Source: Oscillospiraceae bacterium (lineage in GTDB: Bacteria; Bacillota; Clostridia; Oscillospirales; Oscillospiraceae). Taken from it: a stretch of DNA of 9,855 nucleotides. Shown here piece by piece: positions 5,815 to 9,855 of the stretch. The stretch's first letter is position 1; every line of letters begins with the position of its first letter. Position numbers and translations under genes: made by a program. Below the pieces are notes generated by a model that saw only the letters and a program-made list of their open reading frames with translations, was not told where the DNA came from and did no database searches. The stretch covers positions 1 through 9,855 of the forward strand of contig JAITQY010000152.1 in the NCBI GenBank assembly GCA_031288675.1, given 5' to 3'.

Positions 5815-5836
5815 TTGTTAACAGCTTTGTTAACAA
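5815..5836. repeat. Perfect inverted repeat between the divergent promoters, possible operator
   Basis: TTGTTAACA (5815-5823) and TGTTAACAA (5828-5836) are exact reverse complements separated by GCTT. Because each arm contains the palindrome GTTAAC, the site can also be read as a direct repeat of TTTGTTAACA with a 12-base period (5814 and 5826). It lies 23 bases before the hrcA -35 and about 65 bases before the rpmH -35. No T-tract makes it a terminator for either gene. A dimeric or tetrameric DNA-binding protein is the simplest explanation. It is reminiscent of TTGTTAA/TTAACAA Rex sites, but the spacing does not fit. Confidence 0.6.
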
Positions 5837-5859
5837 TTTTTGAACTTGGTAAAAAGTCC

Positions 5860-5888
5860 TTGACAAATCAAGGCAGCGGTGTTACACT
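5860..5888 (+). promoter_or_regulatory. Sigma-A promoter of the hrcA-grpE-dnaK-dnaJ operon
   Basis: TTGACA (5860-5865) and TACACT (5883-5888) are separated by exactly 17 bases; the -35 is perfect and the -10 matches 4 of 6. The transcription start should fall near 5894-5896, inside the CIRCE element, the usual arrangement for HrcA repression in Firmicutes. Confidence 0.9.
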
Positions 5889-5892
5889 ACAT

Positions 5893-5919
5893 TTAGCACT
5901 CCAAAGGGCAGACTGCTAA
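5893..5919 (+). promoter_or_regulatory. CIRCE operator (HrcA binding site)
   Basis: The left arm TTAGCACTC (5893-5901) matches the CIRCE consensus exactly. After the standard 9-base spacer the right arm GACTGCTAA (5911-5919) differs from GAGTGCTAA at one base. It begins 4 bases after the -10, so bound HrcA would block initiation. Heat or misfolded protein normally draws GroEL away from HrcA and frees this site. The asymmetry of the right arm may lower affinity. Confidence 0.93.
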
Positions 5920-5932
5920 CCATCTAACGCCG

Positions 5933-5941
5933 GACTGCTAA
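5933..5941 (+). repeat. Second copy of the CIRCE right arm
   Basis: GACTGCTAA occurs again 22 bases after the CIRCE right arm (5911-5919), including the same non-consensus C. No matching left arm lies at the CIRCE spacing upstream (5915-5923 reads GCTAACCAT). It lies in the 5' leader just before the hrcA ribosome binding site (AAGGAG, 5948-5953). It could be an accessory half-site about two helical turns away, or an RNA segment competing with the first arm. Confidence 0.55.
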
Positions 5942-5959
5942 TTCAACAAGGAGATCGTT

Positions 5960-6517
5960 ATGTTGCCGGACGTATTGACGGAACGCGAAAAGACAATACT
6001 GCGCGTCATCGTTGAGGATTACATCAATAACGCAACGCCCATCAGTTCAAAAGCCGTTGCAGAACTCTCCGATTTAGGGCTTAGCTCCGCCACTACGCGC
6101 AACGCAATGAGCAGCCTTACGTCGCGCGGTTATTTAGACCGCCCGCACACGTCAGCCGGCGTGGTTCCCGGCGCCCCGGCATATAGGTTCTATGTTAACG
6201 AGATTCTCGCCGAACAAGGACGCAACGCTGCCGAAACCGCCGAGATAAACCGCGCGCTTAGAGAGCGGCTGTCTCAGCTTGACGCGATGATTAAAGACCT
6301 CACTCTGATGATCAGCGAAATCAGTGAGCATCCTGTCTACGCATTGCTGAAAAGCCGTGCCGCAATTACGGGCAGTGAGCGTCTTTTAGAGGCTTCAAAC
6401 TACAGTGAGGTAGAAAAAGCGCGTCAGCTGCTTGCTTACCTGGACGACGGCGGCGAAATTCCAAAACTTCCCCCGGCAAAAAAATCAGAAACAGAGGTGA
6501 CCGAAAATGGATCATAG
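5960..6517 (+). CDS. hrcA: Shortened HrcA-type heat-shock repressor
   Basis: HrcA represses dnaK and groE operons by binding CIRCE. The N-terminal part fits well: winged-helix LTEREKTILRVIVEDYI (6-22), PISSKAVAE (27-35), LGLSSATTRNAMSSL (39-53), RGYLDRPHTSAG (56-67) and YRFYV (75-79). After a dimerisation-like helix to about 130, the sequence jumps to GSERLLEASNYSEVEKARQLLAYLDD (138-163), which in full-length HrcA lies more than 100 residues further on. It then ends in a charged tail at 185. Full HrcA has about 340 residues, so most of the GAF-like/insert region and the C-terminus are missing. There is no frameshift remnant: the stop lies inside grpE. Near the wing, the usual TSAGRVP reads TSAGVVP, and IRNEM reads TRNAM. 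AAGGAG sits 6 bases before the ATG. It is probably still a CIRCE regulator, but its chaperone sensing may differ. Confidence 0.85.
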   Translation: MLPDVLTEREKTILRVIVEDYINNATPISSKAVAELSDLGLSSATTRNAMSSLTSRGYLDRPHTSAGVVPGAPAYRFYVNEILAEQGRNAAETAEINRALRERLSQLDAMIKDLTLMISEISEHPVYALLKSRAAITGSERLLEASNYSEVEKARQLLAYLDDGGEIPKLPPAKKSETEVTENGS

Positions 6518-7007
6518 CGAAACCAATCAGCCGATTACTCCCGAAGAGCCTGAAGTACTCGAAACCCCGTCAGAACCAACAGCGGAAGAACTTATCACGG
6601 CGGAAAAAGAAAAATATCTGCGTCTCGCCGCAGAATACGACAACTACCGCAAACGCTCGCGCGCGGAACGCGACACGTTCTACGGCGAGGTCAAAGCCGA
6701 AACCGTAAAAGCGTTTTTAGAAGTTCACGATACCTTAGAACTTGCAGTCAAGGCGGAAACCGCCGACAGCGCATACAAAAAAGGCGTTGAGCTTACATTC
6801 AAGCAGCTGCAAACCGTTTTCGAGCGTCTTGGCGTTACGGCAATAGAAGCCAGTACGGGAACGGCATTTGATCCGGCGATACACGAGGCAATCGCGCATA
6901 TTGAGGATGAATCTCTCGGCGCAAACGTAGTGGCTGAAGAACTTCGCAAAGGCTTCAAACTTGGCGATAAAGTGATTCGCTGCAGTATGGTTAAATCAGC
7001 AAATTAG
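6507..7007 (+). CDS. grpE: Nucleotide exchange factor GrpE
   Basis: GrpE releases ADP from DnaK and so resets the Hsp70 cycle. The 166-residue protein has an acidic disordered start (1-30), a long helix for dimerisation (about 31-80, with KYLRLAAEYDNYRKRSRAER), and the beta-domain signature FDPAIHEAIAHIEDESLGANVVAEELRKGFKLGDKVIRCSMV in pieces from 121 to 162. The length is slightly below the usual 180-200. Its ATG lies 11 bases before the end of hrcA, and GAGGTGA (6494-6500) lies just upstream, so translation is coupled to hrcA. It is followed by dnaK after 45 bases. Confidence 0.96.
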   Translation: MDHSETNQPITPEEPEVLETPSEPTAEELITAEKEKYLRLAAEYDNYRKRSRAERDTFYGEVKAETVKAFLEVHDTLELAVKAETADSAYKKGVELTFKQLQTVFERLGVTAIEASTGTAFDPAIHEAIAHIEDESLGANVVAEELRKGFKLGDKVIRCSMVKSAN

Positions 7008-7052
7008 AAAAACTTAAAATATAAAAACAATCGTAAAAGGAGAACACATAAA

Positions 7053-8900
7053 ATGTCAAAAATTATTGGAATTGACTTAGGAACTACAAACAGCTGCGTA
7101 GCGGTAATGGAAGGCGGCGAACCCGTCGTCATCGCTAACGCGGAGGGCAACCGCACTACTCCGAGCGTTGTCGGCTTCGCCAAGAACGGCGAGCGCCTTA
7201 TCGGTCAGGTCGCAAAGCGTCAGGCGGTCACGAATACTGACCGCACCGTAAGCTCCATTAAGCGCGAGATGGGCACAAACTACAAAGTCGCTATTGAGGA
7301 CAAACAGTATACTCCACCTGAGATTTCCGCGATGATACTGACAAAGCTCAAACAAGACGCGGAAGCGTATCTCGGCGGAAAGGTTACGGAAGCGGTAATT
7401 ACCGTTCCGGCATATTTCACCGACGCCCAGCGTCAGGCGACAAAGGATGCCGGCAAAATCGCCGGTCTCGACGTCAAGCGTATTATCAATGAGCCTACAG
7501 CGGCGGCTCTTGCGTATGGTTTAGATAAGGAGCAGGAGCAAAAAATTCTCGTCTATGACCTCGGCGGCGGAACTTTTGACGTAAGCATACTCGAAATAGC
7601 TGACGGCGTTATTGAGGTTCTTGCCACCGCCGGTAATAACCGGCTTGGCGGCGACGATTTCGATAAGCGCGTTATGGATTGGCTTATTGCGGAGTTTAAG
7701 CGCGATCAGGGCGTTGACCTCAGCGCCGACAAAGTAGCGGCTCAGCGCCTTAAAGAGGCGGCGGAAAAGGCAAAAATCGAACTTTCAGGCGTTATGACGA
7801 CTACCATCAACCTGCCGTATATTACGGCTGACGCAACTGGTCCTAAGCACCTTGACCTTACGCTTACACGCGCGAAGTTCAACGAGCTGACCTCCGACCT
7901 TGTTGAAAAAACTGCGGAGCCGGTACGTCAGGCGCTTCGTGACTCTAAACTTGAACCGAGCCAGCTTTACAAAGTTCTGCTCGTCGGAGGTTCTACGCGT
8001 ATTCCGGCAGTTCAGGATAAGGTCAAGCAACTCACCGGACACGAGCCGTTTAAGGGCATCAATCCGGACGAGTGCGTCGCAATCGGCGCGGCTATTCAGG
8101 CGGGCGTACTCGGCGGAGACGTAGAGGGTATTCTTCTTCTTGACGTCACGCCGCTGTCTCTCGGCATCGAAACTCTCGGCGGAGTATGCACTAAACTCAT
8201 TGAGCGCAACACCACTATACCGACCAAAAAATCACAGATATTCAGTACGGCTGCGGATAATCAAACCAGTGTCGAGGTAAACGTACTTCAGGGCGAGCGC
8301 GAGGTGGCTTCGGGCAATAAGAGTCTCGGACGCTTCCACCTTGACGGTATCGCTCCGGCACGGCGCGGAGTACCTCAGATTGAAGTCGCGTTTGATATAG
8401 ACGCTAACGGTATCGTCAACGTCACCGCTAAAGATCTCGGCACCGGACGCGACAGCCATATCACAGTCACCGGAAGCACTAATATGAGCAAAGACGACGT
8501 TGAGCGCGCGGTCAAAGAGGCGGAACAATACGCGGCAGAGGACAAGACGCGCAAAGAGGACATTGATACCCGCAACCTTGCGGAAAATATGGTTTACCAA
8601 AGCGAGAAAACTATTGCTGATCTCGGCGATAAAATTTCCGCTGATGATAAATCAAATCTTGAGCGCGAGGTAGAAAATGTCAAGGAAGCTCTCAAGGGCA
8701 GCGATACCGCCGCAATTAAAAGCACCAGCGATGCGTTGACGCAGGCGTTCTATTCCGTAAGCGAAAAAATCTATCAGCAGAATCCGCAGGACGGCGCAGG
8801 TCCTAATCCCGGCGACTTCGGCGGCACAACATCCGGCGACGCCTCAAGCGACGGTGACGCAGCAGGATATTCCGACGCAGATTACGAAGTAATCGACTAA
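7053..8900 (+). CDS. dnaK: Chaperone protein DnaK (Hsp70)
   Basis: DnaK binds exposed hydrophobic segments of client proteins in an ATP-driven cycle run by DnaJ and GrpE in the cytosol. The 615-residue protein has the ATPase motifs IGIDLGTTNS (5-14), the INEPTAAALAYG block (145-156), VYDLGGGTFDVSIL (167-180) and LLVGGSTRIPAVQ (309-321), then the linker DVTPLSL (364-370), a beta substrate-binding domain, a helical lid, and a Gly/Asp-rich tail ending DADYEVID. The segment after TVSSIKREMG (near 70) is short compared with E. coli DnaK; this missing insert is typical of monoderm bacteria. AAGGAG (7037-7042) lies 10 bases before the ATG. The codon use is rich in GCG and CGC as in its neighbours. 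Confidence 0.99.
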   Translation: MSKIIGIDLGTTNSCVAVMEGGEPVVIANAEGNRTTPSVVGFAKNGERLIGQVAKRQAVTNTDRTVSSIKREMGTNYKVAIEDKQYTPPEISAMILTKLKQDAEAYLGGKVTEAVITVPAYFTDAQRQATKDAGKIAGLDVKRIINEPTAAALAYGLDKEQEQKILVYDLGGGTFDVSILEIADGVIEVLATAGNNRLGGDDFDKRVMDWLIAEFKRDQGVDLSADKVAAQRLKEAAEKAKIELSGVMTTTINLPYITADATGPKHLDLTLTRAKFNELTSDLVEKTAEPVRQALRDSKLEPSQLYKVLLVGGSTRIPAVQDKVKQLTGHEPFKGINPDECVAIGAAIQAGVLGGDVEGILLLDVTPLSLGIETLGGVCTKLIERNTTIPTKKSQIFSTAADNQTSVEVNVLQGEREVASGNKSLGRFHLDGIAPARRGVPQIEVAFDIDANGIVNVTAKDLGTGRDSHITVTGSTNMSKDDVERAVKEAEQYAAEDKTRKEDIDTRNLAENMVYQSEKTIADLGDKISADDKSNLEREVENVKEALKGSDTAAIKSTSDALTQAFYSVSEKIYQQNPQDGAGPNPGDFGGTTSGDASSDGDAAGYSDADYEVID

Positions 8901-8910
8901 CGCTTAATCA

Positions 8911-8948
8911 TAGTGCAGCGGGTACGTAAATTCCGTACCGCTGCACTA
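8911..8948 (+). other. Stable hairpin in the dnaK-dnaJ gap
   Basis: TAGTGCAGCGGGTACG (8911-8926) pairs with CGTACCGCTGCACTA (8934-8948) around a 7-base loop, giving 15 base pairs with one bulged G. No T-run follows (the next bases are ACCGCGATTTAC), so it is not a standard terminator. It begins 10 bases after the dnaK stop. Possible roles are partial attenuation, an RNase processing site, or 3' protection of a dnaK message, each of which would give less DnaJ than DnaK. Confidence 0.75.
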
Positions 8949-8988
8949 ACCGCGATTTACTTACTTAAAATTTTATCAGGAATCAAAT

Positions 8989-9855
8989 ATGAATAATAAA
9001 CGTGACTACTACGAAGTTCTCGGGCTAAGCAAATCAGCTTCAGAGGACGAGATAAAAAAAGCGTACCGTAAGCTTGCAAAAGAAAACCACCCTGATCTTA
9101 ATAAAGGCGACGCGAAAGCCGAAGACCGGCTTAAAGAAATAAACGAAGCCTATGAAGTGCTTAACGACCGCGAAAAGAAATCGAAATATGACCAGTATGG
9201 TCACGCCGCATTTGACCCGAATTACGGCGCCGGAGCGGGCGGAAGCGGATTCCACTGGAGCAGTAACGGCGGAGGTTTTGATTTCGACATCGGCGATATT
9301 TTCGGTGACTTCTTCGGTGGCCGGTCTTCGTCACGGAACAATCCAAATGCTCCGCGCAAGGGCGAAGATCTTCACATTTCTGTCACTCTCACCTTTGAAG
9401 AGAGCGCCTTTGGCTGTACAAAATCGGTTCAGGTCAGCAGAGTTGAAGAATGTCCCGACTGCCGCGGCACCGGCTGCGAACCCGGCAGCACTTCAGAAGT
9501 TTGTCCGGACTGTAAAGGCTCCGGAGTTCAAACGCGCCGTCAGCAGACTATTTTCGGTTCTACCGTCGTGCAAGCCGAATGTACGCGGTGCGGCGGTCGC
9601 GGCAAAATAATCCACAAACCCTGTCCAACCTGTAAAGGTCGCGCTAACGTCCGCCATAACCGCAAACTTGACGTTGATATTCCCGCCGGAATTGATAACG
9701 GTCAGACGATAGCAATGCGCGGAAGCGGCGGTAAGGGCGCAAATAACGGTCCTAACGGCGATTTGCTCGTCACTGTGCAGGTACGCGGTCACGAATTCTT
9801 CCGGCGCGACGGCACTACGATACACTATAAAACCGACATAAATTTCGCTCAGGCG
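8989..9855 (+). CDS. dnaJ: Chaperone protein DnaJ (Hsp40), 3' end beyond the window
   Basis: DnaJ delivers clients to DnaK and stimulates its ATPase. The first 289 residues are present; the frame is open to the window edge and about 90 residues are missing. In order: J-domain (RDYYEVLGLSKSASEDEIKKA from 5, with HPD at 34-36), a Gly/Phe region (80-112), and a zinc-binding domain with four motifs at 155 (CPDCRGTG), 172 (CPDCKGSG), 198 (CTRCGGRG) and 212 (CPTCKGRA). The substrate-binding beta domain follows (LDVDIPAGIDNGQTIAMRGSG). The fourth zinc motif ends in Ala where Gly is usual, and Cys163 is extra; neither should destroy the metal sites. AGGAA (8978-8982) lies 6 bases before the ATG. It is the class I (type A) DnaJ of the operon. 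Confidence 0.97.
   Translation, partial: MNNKRDYYEVLGLSKSASEDEIKKAYRKLAKENHPDLNKGDAKAEDRLKEINEAYEVLNDREKKSKYDQYGHAAFDPNYGAGAGGSGFHWSSNGGGFDFDIGDIFGDFFGGRSSSRNNPNAPRKGEDLHISVTLTFEESAFGCTKSVQVSRVEECPDCRGTGCEPGSTSEVCPDCKGSGVQTRRQQTIFGSTVVQAECTRCGGRGKIIHKPCPTCKGRANVRHNRKLDVDIPAGIDNGQTIAMRGSGGKGANNGPNGDLLVTVQVRGHEFFRRDGTTIHYKTDINFAQA

Noticed and set aside
5815..5836. Rex (redox) operator
   Set aside because: TTGTTAA and TTAACAA arms are present but 8 bases apart, whereas Rex sites have 4, and neither flanking operon is a fermentation or redox operon.
5686..5959. Replication origin next to rpmH
   Set aside because: No TTATCCACA-type DnaA boxes are present and dnaA is not adjacent; the AT-rich sequence is explained by two promoters with A/T tracts.
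9152..9610. 152-residue open frame on the + strand near the window end
   Set aside because: It is an out-of-frame reading of dnaJ; the dnaJ frame shows the J-domain and four zinc motifs across the same bases.
1..9855. Mobile elements, CRISPR arrays, tRNA or rRNA genes
   Set aside because: None seen: no transposase-like or phage-like frames, no regular repeat-spacer structure, and no cloverleaf or rRNA blocks were recognised in the gaps.

Overview
The window comes from a monoderm, low-to-mid GC Firmicute, most likely a member of the Clostridia (perhaps an Oscillospirales-like gut lineage). The clues are a tetrahydrofolate riboswitch in front of folC-folT, strong GGAGG-type ribosome binding sites, a CIRCE-controlled hrcA-grpE-dnaK-dnaJ operon, a DnaK without the diderm-type insertion near residue 80, and an rpmH-rnpA-yidD-yidC-jag cluster. 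The family placement is inference; no 16S or other marker is present. Nothing looks mobile or phage-derived, and all the genes are housekeeping genes.

Layout. (1) Bases 1-1863, + strand: a folate unit. A THF riboswitch aptamer and a transcription terminator precede folC (folate polyglutamylation), which abuts folT (folate-specific S component of an ECF transporter). (2) Bases 1805-2551, - strand: a ClpP/TepA-like serine peptidase whose 3' end overlaps the 3' end of folT by 59 bases. (3) Bases 2633-5749, - strand: a tightly packed operon rpmH, rnpA, yidD, yidC, jag, acpP, with a near-consensus promoter and a strong terminator. Four proteins or partners of RNA and membrane biogenesis are joined here by an acyl carrier protein. 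rpmH (44 codons) is short and easily missed. (4) Bases 5686-5959: a divergent control region holding the rpmH promoter, an unassigned perfect palindrome, the hrcA promoter, CIRCE, and a repeated CIRCE half-site. (5) Bases 5960-9855, + strand: hrcA, grpE, dnaK and dnaJ; dnaJ runs off the window end.

How the genes work together. Folate-replete cells should terminate the folC-folT transcript through the riboswitch. The rpmH operon makes ribosomal protein L34, the RNase P protein, and the membrane-insertion factors YidD and YidC with the RNA-binding protein Jag. The hrcA operon makes the Hsp70 machine (DnaK with co-chaperone DnaJ and exchange factor GrpE) under its own repressor acting on CIRCE.

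The most unusual points are these: an HrcA of only 185 residues that keeps the DNA-binding domain but lacks most of the sensory/dimerisation half; a CIRCE with one arm mismatch and the mismatched arm copied 22 bases downstream; a YidC with Gln at the normally positively charged groove position; a Jag without the Jag_N domain; and acpP placed where mnmE/mnmG would normally follow jag. dnaA and oriC, the usual neighbours of rpmH, are not in the window.
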